DNA from: Lutjanus erythropterus
Taxonomy: Eukaryota; Chordata; Actinopteri; Lutjaniformes; Lutjanidae
Direction of reading: 5' to 3'
DNA: 64,000 nucleotides
Assembly (NCBI GenBank): GCA_020091685.1
Contig: CM034594.1
Coordinates: forward strand, 5,058,903-5,122,902
The notes below the pieces were generated by a model. It was given only the letters and a program-made list of their open reading frames with translations. It was not told the DNA's origin and did not search any database. A program made the position numbers and the translations under genes. Positions 24,011 to 37,100 of the stretch are shown piece by piece (within the stretch, counting starts at the first letter, position 1; each line of letters starts with the position of its first letter).

Positions 24011-26304
24011 GAGCTATTCTGTTCTGACATGTCACACACCTTCCAGTGGAAACCAAAGGCATGTTTCTTCCATGAACACAATAATGGTCTCTGTGTAGCA
24101 CCCATCTTTTTTTTTCCAAGAATGCAAGTTTGTGTTTTGTCCACTCAACTGCAATTTGCAGAAAAAAATCTATATCCTCCATACAAACATATCTTTGTTA
24201 TAAAAGCCCTGTACACTTTGTCTTGTAGCTTATTGTGCACAGCATTTGGCTGCAGGCTGGAGTTGACTTTTCCAACTGCTAAATGCTTTGCCAGTGAAGA
24301 CAGGCCTTTATTGTGGGGACTCTGAAACTGGAGGAGAAGAGGAGAGATATAGAAAGCAATCAATAGGAGCCAAGGGAGCAAGTGTGTTCTGTGTTTCTTT
24401 GTGTTAGTGCGCATACATGCACATGTGTGCCGCTGCCTCAGAAAGTGTGTAAGCTGTATTGTGGCCCCTTGCCCTGCCTTTGATCTGTCCCTTCCTAAGA
24501 GATTTCAGACAAACAGGCCCTAGCCTTCTAGCTAATGCAGGGCCGGCTAAGCCAAGCTGAGCTGTGTGGGTACCACCTACACGCTGCAGCTTTCTGTCTC
24601 TACTTCTTTCAGCCTCGCCTCCACACCTCCTCAAAGCTTCCAACACTAAGTGCTCACCCTCATCTCAGGATATGTCACTATTCTTGCATTGCATGAATAT
24701 TAGGTCTATGTTTGGAATTTCATGTTGATTATTTTTATTGGTTCCTGAAGACCTGCAGTTCTTAAATATCCATCCAGTAGCCATTTTTTAACCAACCCCC
24801 CGAGCTGATTCAGGATTGTGGTTGTGGATGCAGGGGTTAGTTAAAATGACCACTAATCAGTGGCTCTTTTTTTTCCTGGTGTGACCTTGCTGAGGAAGTA
24901 TAAGTCTCCCAAAGGCACGTCTGCATGCAAGCCCCTTGAGACCAAAGGCAGATGCTGGCATGAGTTCTTTTCCCAGAGGCTGCGGGCAGACACAAGCGGT
25001 CACTTTGTAATGAGTAATTACGGTGTGGGCTGGATAACCTTCGGACTTTATCCTGTAGTTCACCACACGCCAGCATTCTGCATCACATGACAAATAAATT
25101 ATATCTAATGACTTCATCACACTCCAACAGCTTTAATGGGAATCTTTTATGAAGCTTGTAAAGTCAAGACTCAGAAAACATTTGGTGAAATGAGATGGTA
25201 ATTGGCCCAGACTCCAGACTGCAGGCTGATGGACGAGTTTGGTACAAGTGGAATGTAGGAACAGGGGTGCAGCCGTCCTGCAGTTGTGGGTAGTTGCGAC
25301 ATTGTCCAACCACATGATTCCTTTGTGATGGTGACGATGACTATGTTTATATTATTCTGAATGTGACAATAATCTGAATTTGATACAGGTTATTTAAGGC
25401 TGCCTTTACACTGTAAACGTTCAAACAACTAGTTGCAGGTTGTAAATTGCAACAAACAATTTCCATGCAAACTGACAGTTACATGAAGCAATTCAACAGT
25501 AATCAAAGTCTTAATAGTATACTAGATTGGTAATTCATTTTGTTATGTTGAAATAATTGCTTTCTCACCAGATTATATCAAGTGGGAGGTGTCACCGTAA
25601 CTACATTTGTATCTTTGTACTTTATATAATATTCTCACCGTATATATCAATTTGGATGTGTTGTATCGCTTTTTCTTTGTTTTCTACTTTGTTTGATAAT
25701 GGCTATCCTGGAGAATAGGAAAAGAGCTATCTGTATATCAATGCTTATTGATATGCTGGAGGAAAAAACATGAGCTACTGGCAACTCAAAAGAGGGACCC
25801 ATGGATCATTTCACTCTATTCAAGGAGCAGATTTACCTAGCTCATGTTTGTTTGTTGACAGCATTAATAACCTTGCATGAAGTCTAATAATCTCCTTCTG
25901 AAGTATCCACCTTCTGTTTTATTATTTTGTTCATTTGATAATAAGCTGCTGTCAATCTGAAATCAATCAGTTAAAATGTAGTTTGGAATGTAGAACATTT
26001 GATGTTATTATCTGAACTGATAACTGAACTGAGCGTTTTCACTGGCTGTTGCATGAAACTAGTTTCACAAAGCTGAGAGCTTTGTAACTGGTGCTGATGA
26101 GTTTTAGACAAGTTTCAAGTGTGTTGCAGCAGGCTTTACACCATGAATTCAACTTCAATTTAAGTTGCATGAAAGTTTCCGCATGTAATGCCACAGTCTG
26201 GATATTCCTAATTAGGTGCTATTCTGAACGGAGAATTTTTCCAAATAAGATGTGGAATATGCCGATATTATTCAAGCTTTACAACCAGTCTACAGACATG
26301 TATT
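24011..26304. other. Unassigned non-coding stretch
   Basis: No gene or clear repeat was seen. Open frames of 75 to 90 codons occur on both strands at 24145-24414, 24404-24646, 24837-25120 and 24860-25090. They overlap each other in opposite senses and lack domains. Confidence 0.5.
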
Positions 26305-26640
26305 AGGGTTTCTGCAGGTTTCAACAAGTTAATTTTAAAAACTTTAAAATACCTTTTTGAGACCATTATGAGTGCAATTTCTGACCTATTTCATGTATAC
26401 AAAAAAGTATACGCACAGTTGCATTAGTGGTTATTGGTTCAACAACGGTTTTGTTTTGTAGTTGTTACGGCTTGATCAATAGCCTTCACTTTTCCCCAAA
26501 AACACCTTTAAAAGTTAAACTTAAGTTAAATCCAATTTAATAAGATCATAAATTATAATTATGGCACTTTAAGGCCTGAAATTCAGATTATTGGGTTTGC
26601 GTTGAGTTTTTAACAACCTCCAAACCCAGATATATACAGA
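26305..26640. repeat. Possible decayed repeat beginning AGGGTTTCTGCAGG
   Basis: AGGGTTTCTGCAGGTTTC, then ACTTTAAAATACCTTTTTGAG and GGCACTTTAAGGCCTGAAA, resemble a common teleost repeat containing AAGACCTTTTTAAGACC phrases. Similarity is weak and the edges are uncertain. Confidence 0.3.
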
Positions 26641-27363
26641 AATATGCATCTGAATCAGGAATTTTACCACAATTTGTAATTCACAGCCAGTTACATTGCC
26701 TGTTTATGGTCAGCCCTGTACATTGTAAACAAACCAACTAGCCAACAGTTTGCAAGGCAGGGGAAGAGATGCATGCACAAAAGAAAAGCCCACATTTCTG
26801 GAGAAAAGGAGAAAACATAAACATCATGAGAGACTTGGACATAAACAGGTTTTTATGCTCTGGTATGCTATGGATATAACACATGTCATTACATTAAAGT
26901 ATGCATGGTGCCATGTGAACAAGAATATTAGTGAAATATTCATTTTCATTAGCCATGTATGCTGCAAATTATATAATGTACCATTTTGCTGTACATACTT
27001 CAAGTATAAACATTTCTTTCTGCTGCAACATGCCGCATGACCTCTTGCCTATTAGTGTTTTAGGTTAACAAGTTTCTGTATCCAACCATTTTGTTTATAA
27101 TAAGACCAAAGAAGGAACTGTGTAAGGTGAAAGGCAGAGAACATATGAAAGCACGACTGTGCTGGAAAAGAAGACAGAAGGTTGAAGCTTGCTGTGCTCT
27201 ACATTTTAATTGAGAACAAGTTAAGCTGCCGATTTAATCTCCCTGTCCCTTGTCTGCAATGAGAGGTAGCCATGTGTAAAACCTCTGTATCTTTACCATT
27301 ACCCTAACTCTGGTTCTTTGTAGATAGTGTTTACTAAAGTAGAATCTGTGCCTCTGTGTGCGT

Positions 27364-27365
<2 letters not shown>
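26641..27365. other. Unassigned non-coding stretch
   Basis: A 96-codon plus-strand frame at 26750-27040 has no recognisable domain. Nothing else was identified. Confidence 0.5.

Positions 27366-27417
<52 letters not shown>
27366..27417. repeat. (GT)26 microsatellite
   Basis: An uninterrupted GT run of 52 bases. The Cys-Val and Thr-His frames through it on the two strands are artefacts. Confidence 0.97.
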
Positions 27418-27419
<2 letters not shown>

Positions 27420-30400
27420 CTGTGCGTCCGCATGCACGTACTGTATATCTGTCTGTTTGTTTTCTCCCCTGTTCTCAAATTCTCCTGGGGTGAACTTGCT
27501 TTGTCTGCCAGCGTCTTTTCCCCCAGAGGGACTGTATGGCAGCATTGTAGCATAGGAAGCGTCAGGGGAATTCACAGCACCTGCAGCCCCTTTATTAGAT
27601 ATCACTCTGAAGAAAAAAAATGAGGAGCAACTTGACATAACAGTTCCTTACAAGACACTTTCTTTTGTCTGAAGAACAAAGGCATTTTTTCAGCACTGGT
27701 ACAGAATTGGTGGATAGATGGTATTACACTGTCTTTGGGACTCTGGATATTATGTCACATAGAAAAGACTATGTTTGGGAGGAGAATATGAGCTCACATG
27801 AGTGTTGCTGCTGTGGTATCTGCAGAAATATAAATTGGTATCCCTGTGCGTGGGCTAGGGCCCTGCATGATATATTGTATTGTCATAACAATACCAACTT
27901 TAAAAACAATTAAAATCCAATCCATCATTATGAGTGGGCAAGCTTGTTCATAACAATATCTTTGGCAACGTGCTCCTCTGTGTATACTACATTTATCAGT
28001 TATTTTGACAAAATCAAAGGCTGTGCCAAGAAAGAGACAGAGCGTGGGTAATGAGATCTCAACATCGAGGCCAACTGGCCACACCAATGGCCCTGACTGT
28101 CATTCAGCTCCGAAAACAGATACTAAAGGTTCATATGAAAGAGTGTGTGTGACAGAGAGATAGAGAGCTACAGTGGAAAAAACAGCTGTGAATTTCTGAG
28201 AATACATCTGTGCAATTGTCTGTGTTAGAATGCAAAATGATCAATTTAAGAAAAGGTTTGCACAGAGGGGGGAAACCAGACCCAATCTTGGCTCAGTTAC
28301 AGATTGAGTCAATATGAAAATCAGTGAGCTGCTGGGAAAAGGCTACCCTGCGAATATTTTTACATCCAAGTGAAAAAAAAAATGCAGCTTCAGCATTTTA
28401 TGAATATCTCAAACCTTCTATTCACCAGGATTCGGCACATTCATAATGCACTCCAACCAAGGATGAGACTGGTGAAGGTAAAGCCTTCACCACTTTTTAA
28501 TAACAGCCATAATAACTTTGTAAATAGACCTGAATATAAAGAATGCACTCTTCTTAAAAATACGAGAAAGGCAACACCCACCCATTTCAATACCAAGCAC
28601 AATAACTGGAGGCAAGGTTGGCTGAAATCAAACTTAATGCAATCTCTAAAATGTGACTGTGGAAATATCAGCATGTTTTCAAGGAATGTAAAATTCCTCT
28701 GCAGAGGGATGAAGCCACTGTGGTAGACCACAGTGCTGTTAGACTTTCTACCTTGATCTCAGTCTTCTTTTATGGTGGTTTACCCCCTTTAGGTCCCCCT
28801 TTTTACTGAATGCTGGAGTACTCTCTCATATCAAAACAAAGATTTAATTTCTAGGTGTGAAAGCATCTGAAAAAATCATGTGTTTGTACTATAGGCTACA
28901 CTCATTACAGGAGACAGGCATCTCGAATATCCCATGGGGCAGCGCAGCACAAAGAGGTGAGGGAAGCATGCTCCTAGTGATCTTGCCATCTGTTACACTG
29001 GGATTGATTTCTGCAGCATCTGGCTGAATGCTTGTCTACATTTCAATGACCTGCATCACTCCCTGCATATCTGTCTCACCCACGCAAACAGACACGCATT
29101 CTCCTACTTCTATCCTTATGAGGACCATATATTTATTACAAAATTATAAGAAATCCCAACTGTTTAAAGCTCCGAAATTGCTTCTTTCTTCCTGGGTAAA
29201 TTGCTCATTATACTCATTAGGGTACAACATCACAAGGGTTTGGTTACCAGGGTAGCTTTGATTATGTGCGGTGATAAATGAGATGGTATTTGATCAAAAT
29301 GTTGTGATCCATTTACACGTGAAATAGAAGAAGATGGAAGCACTTTTTTTTTTGACGTGCATAAGTGATGTTTAGCACCTGCAAAGCATCTGCAGACGTA
29401 CCACTGTTATCATGTACAGTAGTCTCTTCTCCCTTATCACTTATAGCCCAAATCACCATGACAACAACATGTATTTCCAGGTAGACAACTGGCACTTGAT
29501 TTGCAGAGATGTGTACAATAGGTAAACATGTTTATTTCTGTTGTTATTTTTAAACTGTGATTTTTTCAGACATATAGTTAAACACAGTGTTCTGACATAT
29601 CTGACGGTCCCACTGTGCCTATTTTATAGCCTGTGTTGCTTTGCTGCATCTTTGATAAACCAGCCAACAGAGACATCTCACCACCGGCTGCACTAACTCA
29701 GCCTGAAATATCTCTGAAATCGGGCGCTGTCCAGGCAGAGTTCATGGACCAAACGATGATACTCTTGCAGTTGTGTCCTTGGTTTATTTTGTGTAAACAG
29801 CTACAGTATCTGGGTCTGACTTGCAATTTATACTGCAAAATAGCAATACAAAGAAGCTTCCTTTGGTTTGTGCCTATTTGTTTGAGAGAGAACACACCAT
29901 AGTGGTCAAACAAGGTAGGTACTGAATGAGAGCACATGGTGGTAGCCAGAGAGCCGCTGAATCAGAAAAATAAAATGTTATTTTCTGATTTTCTTTCAAG
30001 GCAGTTATGTGTGAGTGGCAAATGAAAACTCCCTAATCCCCCTTCACCACCGCACAACCCTGTGCTAATCACTGCAACATCTGATTTGGTCTGAACACAC
30101 TCTAACTGTAGTATTGGGTAAACTTCAGCTGTCATGAACTTAAGTCTGTCATCCGATACGTAAATTAAGTCCCCAACTTGACATCAGTGAAAGCATTTAA
30201 CATGCATGTTAAACAAATGAGATGTATACACTTGAAAATAACATCATGAAAAAAGAAAATATTCAACATGTTGCTGCCATTCAATTGTTTGTCTGTGACA
30301 CTGAGGTTTTCTACATGGAAGTTACTGGAAACAAACATTGTGATTGGTTCTATACTTACATCTAGTCATTCCTCCTAAACACTTTCCATTCAGAATATGT

Positions 30401-32040
30401 TTTATATTAACTAAACAACCGAGAATTTTCTTCACTCCATAGTGTAAGGGAAAGAGTCCATGTAGACCTATAAATCCTCTCAGCTTATCAAACTGAAGCC
30501 AATTTCAGTGAGATGTTGTCAACATTCATTCCCTTCCTACAGCTCCCACCTTTCACCATGAATTATTAGTTATAGTTCAGACAACAACCGTCTCTATGAT
30601 TGTGACTTGTTTTTTTCTGCTTTATTACAAAATGTCTAAAAATACATGTTTAGATACATACTATTTTACTCACATGATGAGCCAGAGGTCTTTATGTGTT
30701 TAACAGAATTATCACAAACTATACACTAAATGAATATGAGCCAGTGTCTAAAGAGTATTCCTTCTGCTGCATATTATTTAATTAAATCTCAGTCTCTTTA
30801 TAAGCAAGTCCCAACTGGTACAATCACCACAATATAATTCACATGTAGGCAGATTCTTATTATATACCAGCTAAATCTATGCATGTTGCTGAAAATATTG
30901 TATGTATGTTTTAATTGCAAGCCATCCCTTCCAAGAGGAAATTATTTATGGGGCATTTATAAGGATTCTTACACCGATGCATGCAATTTGAATTCAAATT
31001 TGCCTTTTTCTTCTGGACTGCAATTTATGGAGACAGATATTACTAAAGAAAAAGCCAAACATGTAACTGTCAGTTCAAATTAATTTCTGTGACATGGCTC
31101 ACTATATATCAACATGACTAATAATATGTAAAGGGTGTAGATGCAGGAGTTGATCTTTAGGGGGAAAAAATCCAGTAAGGAATCCTATATTACATGTATG
31201 TAAAGTCACACTTGTTTTTACATATAATCAAAGGAAAGATAAATTATCCAAAGGTTCTACAAATACCAGGGGACTGAGAACATTTTCCTGTCTGAAGGCA
31301 TCCTGTTGTGACAACCAAACAGTTAGCGTTGCCCCTTTTTGCATTGCTACATCAATGTTCTGCATTTCTTCCAAGCTCTGGCCACATGGGAGAGCGGTTG
31401 AATGCTGATCTGAGGGAGCACGGATGTGCTGTGTGGGATACCGAGTAGCACACTGTTCAGGGGTGTCCAATTGAAGTCCTACTTCAAACACTATGTTACC
31501 ACATTATGTGGGAGTGTTTGCACGTACTCCTCTGCATGTAGAGCTATTTATTTGTTTGCTACATTTTCTAGCCCATCTCATCTGAAGGAATACAAGAGGG
31601 CAAACAAAAAAATGAATGCTTTCAAAGTTGGGATTTGGTCGAGGGAGAGAAAGGTAGCTCAAAGTGGTAAACAATCCTTGACCTGACATTATCTAGAAGA
31701 AGAGCCTGCAATCAGCTGTAAGCCTCTGAAAAGAGAATGATAGGGATGGTGTTGTCTTAAGAAGGTTGAGGAGGCTGTTTCACAATACACTAGGAAAAAT
31801 CTAAAAGAAAAATTACACAAAATACTCACACACTCACCTGAATTTGTTTAAATAAAAAAGATGCAAAGGCAGAATTATCATAAGATTTGTATGGCTAACA
31901 CTGACTATGTCACACAGTAGGTTGCATCCTGATGCATTTTGCTTATTAGTATTTAATGAATATTTAATAGTCAGTGTCTCATTATGAACATCCAATTTAA
32001 TTTTTGCAAAAATATTTGTGAATGCTGTCAATTACAGTTA
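27418..32040. other. Long unassigned non-coding stretch
   Basis: No gene, RNA or clear mobile element was identified in about 4.6 kb. The longest frame is 118 codons at 28370-28726 on the plus strand; a 96-codon minus frame overlaps it and neither shows a domain. A GGGCCCTGCATGATATATTG phrase near 27860 hints at an old miniature-element end but has no partner. Confidence 0.5.
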
Positions 32041-32090
32041 TTAGAAAGACTGAAAATCGGAATCGGCCAAAATCGGAAAATCATCTCTAG
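32041..32090. repeat. Short AATCGGAATCGGCC repeat fragment
   Basis: TGAAAATCGGAATCGGCC, then AAAATCGGAAAATCATCTCTAG, is the kind of phrase found at the end of a common teleost dispersed repeat. Only about 50 bp remains. Confidence 0.35.
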
Positions 32091-32610
32091 TTACAGGCAT
32101 GGCACCATGATGGCTCAAGTTGAATTTTTTGCCCCCAGAGTTTAAACTTCGTGTAAAATAGAAAACAAAAATAGAAAAATAACAAAAACATCAAACTTAT
32201 TGGGCGAGATACATGACTACAGTAATGGATACAATGGATAATGCTGCTTAGGCCTGTCATGATGTCAGATTTTCACTACGCATATGTCATGGCCAACACA
32301 CTTCACAATAGGAAAAAAGTCAAAATCATCTTTAACTTTATTAGACGTTTTGTTTCTTTTTGGGCAAATGAATTACACTCAAGATGCAAGTGTAGAGACG
32401 TAAAGAGACAGAGTCTGCAACTATAACTGTAAGTGATTTAGGGGCATACAGTATATTTCACCAATATACGTACATAACAACACTACTAGTGTTGCTGTTG
32501 TTTCAGAACCATGGACAGCGTTGTTTGTTGTGTGGACTACAGGGAGAAGGAGAGCAGCTGACAAAAACTGCTTTCACACAACTCCCCATGCTGATTTTGA
32601 CTGAGAATTG

Positions 32611-32620
32611 TTCATAAAGT
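32611..32620 (+). repeat. Left target-site duplication of the SINE
   Basis: TTCATAAAGT, identical to 32944-32953. The bases outside the two copies differ (G before the left, A before the right), so the duplication is exactly 10 bp. Confidence 0.9.
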
Positions 32621-32943
32621 GGGCGGCACGGTGGTGCAGTGGTTAGCACTGCCGCCTCACAGCAAGGTCCTGAGTTCAAATCCCCCAGGGGTGGGGCCTT
32701 TCCGAGTTTGCATGTTCTCTCTGGGTTCTCCGGCTTCCTCCCACAGTCCAAAGGTTAATTGGTGACTCTAAATTGCCTGTAGGTGTGAATATGAGTGTGA
32801 GTGGTTGTCTGTCTCTTTGTGTCAGCCCTGCAACGAACTGGCGATTGACTGGTGTAACCCGCCTCTTGCCCAGTGTCAGCTGGGATAGGCTCCAGCCCCC
32901 TGTGACCCTTTGGGAATAAGCGGTTACAGAAAATGAATGACTA
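32621..32943 (+). mobile_element. tRNA-headed SINE-like element, full length, with target-site duplication
   Basis: The head GGGCGGCACGGTGGTGCAGT is followed by TGGTTAGCACTG. An RNA polymerase III A box TGGTGCAGTGG lies at 32632-32642 and a B box GAGTTCAAATCC at 32672-32683, about 30 bp apart as in tRNA genes. The body has AATTGGTGACTCTAAATTGCC and GTCAGCTGGGATAGGCTCC, and the 3-prime end is GCGGTTACAGAAAATGAATG. The 10 bases TTCATAAAGT occur directly before (32611-32620) and directly after (32944-32953). This is a strong sign of retroposition. It has no protein product, although minus-strand frames cross it. Confidence 0.85.
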
Positions 32944-32953
32944 TTCATAAAGT
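32944..32953 (+). repeat. Right target-site duplication of the SINE
   Basis: TTCATAAAGT directly follows the AATGAATGACTA tail of the element and matches the left copy without mismatch. Confidence 0.9.
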
Positions 32954-33780
32954 CAAAGCTTTTTGATGGTCTACTAGTGCCACATTAATATGTGAGTGCT
33001 GTCATTAATAAATGTATTCTTTGATGTTGAAACAGTAGCCTTATGTTGTTGTTACTATTGCTATTTAATGGTTAAACAGATATATTGTATTTTATGAAAA
33101 AGAAATGTGATTTTTAACAGCCCTCTCAGTCACTTCATCCTGGCAGCAGACCTCATATGTTAGTCTGAGGATGCACATGGCCAGCTGCTGGCACAGGCAG
33201 TGTGGGCAAATGTTAGGGGACGCCAGGGTGCTAAAGAGGCACGACTGACCTTCTACGCCTTTTCAACACAGTTATGAGCTGTTGTACACATATTTCGGCT
33301 GTACAGAGTAAGATTATTTGTTGAGAGCACACTATTTTTTACATTAGGCAAATCTCCAAACTCTGTTTCCTCTGGATGATGAAGATCTGTTGTTTCAGCA
33401 GGAGGTTCTTTATTATTATTCTCAGTTTATATAACTTACTGGTCACGTTTCTGCTAGTATTTATAGCAGTGGCATAGCTGTGCAAATGTTTACCCTCATA
33501 TGACTCATGCAACAGTTTTAATTAAGTAATAATAGATATGTTGACAATAATAGGCCTATTGAAAATATTTTATGTAGATACATTTGTAAATGTGCACTCT
33601 GACAGGCACCCCAGTCTCTCCTGAAAATGTAAATTTAACACCATATGCCTATTTTTTGGCAGGAGCGTAACAGGTGGGAGGAAGTGTACATTTTCAGATC
33701 TTGCCTAGGGCACCACTTCAGTTCATGGTGCCAAAACAATACAGCAGGGGAATACCATAGCTGCTCCTTTATTTGCTTAC
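32954..33780. other. Unassigned non-coding stretch
   Basis: No gene or repeat family was recognised. There is no open frame above 60 codons in this interval. Confidence 0.5.
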
Positions 33781-34150
33781 AGGTACAGTGTGTAAGATTT
33801 ATGAATCTATAGGCAGAATACGGCAGAAATGTTTTTGTGTCTTGTGTTTCATTAGTGCATAATTACCTGATAATAAGAATTATTGTGTTTTTGTTACCTA
33901 AGAATGAGCCATTTACATCTACACAGGGCGCAGGTCCTCTTCCACAGACGCCACCATGTTGTACTGTCATGTTTCTACAGGAGTCCAGAACAGAGAAACC
34001 ATACACTAGCTGTAGATGAGGCCTTCCGTGTTTTGTGCAAGTTTTGCAGCCACCGTAGCTTCTCCTACACACTTGGAAAGGGGAGGGAGATAAGTTGTGT
34101 TTGCAAGCTCATCGCTAGATGCCACTAAGTCCTATACACTGTTCCTTTAA
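33781..34150 (+). mobile_element. Miniature inverted-repeat element (AGGTACAGTGTGTAAGATT), copy 1
   Basis: The left end AGGTACAGTGTGTAAGATT (33781-33799) matches the reverse complement of the right end (34128-34146) at 15 of 19 bases, so terminal inverted repeats are visible. The inside has GAATTATTGTGTTTTTGTTACC, GCCACCATGTTGTACTG, CTCCTACACACTTGG and CATCGCTAGATGCCAC. I recognise this from teleosts as a common non-autonomous element. Short overlapping frames inside are not genes. Confidence 0.75.
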
Positions 34151-37100
34151 TATGCAACCAAATATAAAGATTACATTTGTGAACTGGAACAAAGACATTA
34201 CCCAGTCTAGTCTTATGACACTTTATATTATCCCTTTATATCCCAGTCCTTTCTTGGCCTTTGTAGTGTTACAATAGAAGAACAAGATTGTAAAAAATTA
34301 GAGAATGACTCCATTCACAGTGTCAATAGAGAGCCATGGCATTTTGCCTGAGTCAACACCGCCCAAGCATGGCATTTAGATATCCAGAGAGTATTCTCAC
34401 CCATTCTGGCCTTCTCATCATCAGTTCTATTACTACCAAGCATGAGGTGAATATATACAGAAGCATTTCCTCTTTTACATATTGGAATTTGATCTATCTT
34501 AAATGCTCAGTACCTGTTGAAAACCAGAGACATTAATATGAGATCCACCCATGGGCATCCTTGAGACAGCAAGGATTAGGACACATCTAATATTGATGTT
34601 TGAATTGGAGCTGGGACAAGTAGTCACTGCTGCTGCAAAGGTTGGTGCTCTTTCACACTTTGACTGAAACATATTAACAAAATAAGCTGAAGGGTTCAGG
34701 GCATGATATCGCTATAATCCCCCTTAAATATCAAGAGCTGGCTTGTAAGCTGTGTACAAGGGCAGGGTGCTGTCTTTCCACTACAGGTGTTTTTCATGTT
34801 TACACGTCTGACATGCAGCAGATGGACTGGAAATAAAAGTGAATTTCTGTGAATAGTTTTTTTCAGCCCAGAGTCACTGCAACATACAGGATGTAAGAGC
34901 AGAGGAATCACTGAGCTGTTGACATGAATGATGCAGCTGTTAGATAATCTGTCAATGACCTGCATCTAAACTAATGTCTCTAATTAGGTAATTAAACCCT
35001 CTAATATCTTTGTACCATGTTCTCAATCTCTTGTTGCTAAAGACATCTAGCTTAGATACTACAATAATTTACACACACAGAAATTATTTCAGTCTGTAAG
35101 AAGCAAGCCTATAAATTGCCCTCTGATTGTTCTATAATCTTAAATACCTGCTGTAACTATGTCACTGTATGATGATTCCCTACAGTAATGTAGTACGTGC
35201 ACAGCCTCCATGCTCACTCTCACATACAGTAAAACAAAAGAATTATGTGACAGGGTGACTAGCCTTAAAAGGGGTGGATGTAATTCACACAATTTTATAA
35301 TGATCTTTAATGGTTGCATCAATGTAGAGAGTGCAAGTTAAGGGAGACTCCCTGCAATGCAATTTTTCATTTTGTCATGCGTTCCCACACTAAGACAGTC
35401 AGTGCTACAAACAAGACACTGACATACAATGAATTATTATTAGAAAACAAACTTACATACTGTAACAAATTCACACGATAAATAAAATCTAATCCAACTA
35501 CAATCAATTAACACTACAGTTACATTACTAATAACAGCAAAATAAATCAAATTTCCAGCTTCAAACTCTTTTAAAGAATATGATCATATTTTCTAACCTG
35601 GGGAAAGGCTGCTGTCATTACCATCACGTCTCCTCCTTTTAGATGGAAATGTCAAGTCGTTGTGGCGCTTCTCAGCTTGTGTTTGCTCCCCATCTCAGGG
35701 GCCATCACCCTACTTACAAGTGTGTCCGGTGTGTGATTTATTTTCCTAGGATGGTGAAGTCATGCCCCACAGGTCATGACTTCACAATCCTGAGAAAAAA
35801 AAATGCTCCCCATGTGCATCCAGCTGTTTCTCCTGTTCACACACATTTGTTTGTTGGAGATCCTGACCAGTGTTGGAATTGTTCCAGGTGAAATAGAGAT
35901 ACACTTTAGACCGTTTAGCATTTTAATGGTGTTTACGGTGGTTACTACCTAGCAGAAGGCCACTTGCTGCCAGAGCAGAGTGAGTGTTGCTGTAACTAGT
36001 AACTAGTCACGTTTGGTGATGTGTCTGTAATGCCAGCACCGAAATGAGGCACCGTAATCTGTGTTGTGATTCAGTCCAGTAGTTGGTTGTTTGGGTAAAT
36101 CTGGCACCAGGATTTCGGTAACCAAAACTAGCTGTGTTGCAAAAGAAAACATAAATCAACCAAAAGCAGCAACGCAGTTCTACATGGGGAGAGGAGGTCT
36201 CACTGGACTACATGCTCCAGCTCCACATACTATCAATGGGGCACACCCAAGTGTTTCCCATGCCACTGATCATGCTGCCTTTGGATCCAGGCCCTGCAGA
36301 CAGAAACTCAGAGCTGTAAACAAGGAAAGGTAAGAAGAAGTGCCATCGCAAGAACAGCAATCACACCTGAACCAAGCTATGATTACACCCTCTGGCCGGT
36401 TAATAAACAGTATCCACTAAGACTAAAGCTATAAACTGCACTTGTTTAAAGGTTGCAAAAGGATATAGGAGAAGGAAACTATCAATACTTCACAAAGTAA
36501 ACAGAGAACTCATAAAAACAAGTTTTTGAGAAAATTGGATATTGAAATGAAATAAAAGGACACTATGATAAAATCACTATGCATACACAGTCGATGCCAC
36601 TAAATTTAAGGCCAATGCCGCTTCCAGACCAATACTGGTAAAAAGTGCTTAGCTGGTAAAATACTACACATTCAGTTTTGGACTCTGGCAGGCAGACAAA
36701 CCAACTCATTAAAACTGTGCTCTCATCTTATGATGTGGTCCATCTATCCTTTTGTTTCACTGAGGTTGGGAAACAGGCTCTTTGCTACATTGCCAAAAGG
36801 AAACTTCATTGTTTGACGTATCCATTAAAATGCAGCGGTGAACCACAGCTAATAAAAGGAGACAGAGGACAACAGCATGACCACCTAACGGCATCATAAA
36901 GTTAGTGAGGGGAGCATAAATAATGGAACACTCATTTTCTCGAACCGCCTTGGTCTAGAGCTGCTAGTGCTTTCCCTGTAGCACAGGTCTCTGCCGGGCA
37001 GCATGGAAATCAGTTTGGAATATTGGTACAGACTCAGATGGAAAATGTATGAATGCCATGCCACTGACTATATAAATTAGGTGCATTGGAGCTGTAAAGT

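Noticed and set aside
23861..24325. 154-codon plus-strand frame, the longest in the window
   Set aside because: It begins inside a dispersed repeat (23840-24010), three minus-strand frames overlap it, and no domain or splice context is visible.
28370..28726. 118-codon plus-strand frame
   Set aside because: An overlapping 96-codon minus-strand frame exists and neither shows a recognisable motif or splice signals.
32621..32700. A functional tRNA gene at the SINE head
   Set aside because: A and B boxes are present, but the sequence does not fold as a cloverleaf with an anticodon arm I can defend, and the repeat body follows without a terminator.
32503..32948. Two minus-strand frames with NLESPIN-like text
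   Set aside because: They are antisense translations of the SINE at 32621. Such peptides are often mispredicted as proteins in fish.
35643..35891. Cysteine-containing 82-codon frame, considered as a zinc finger
   Set aside because: Cysteine spacing fits no zinc-finger type I know, and a hairpin runs through the frame.
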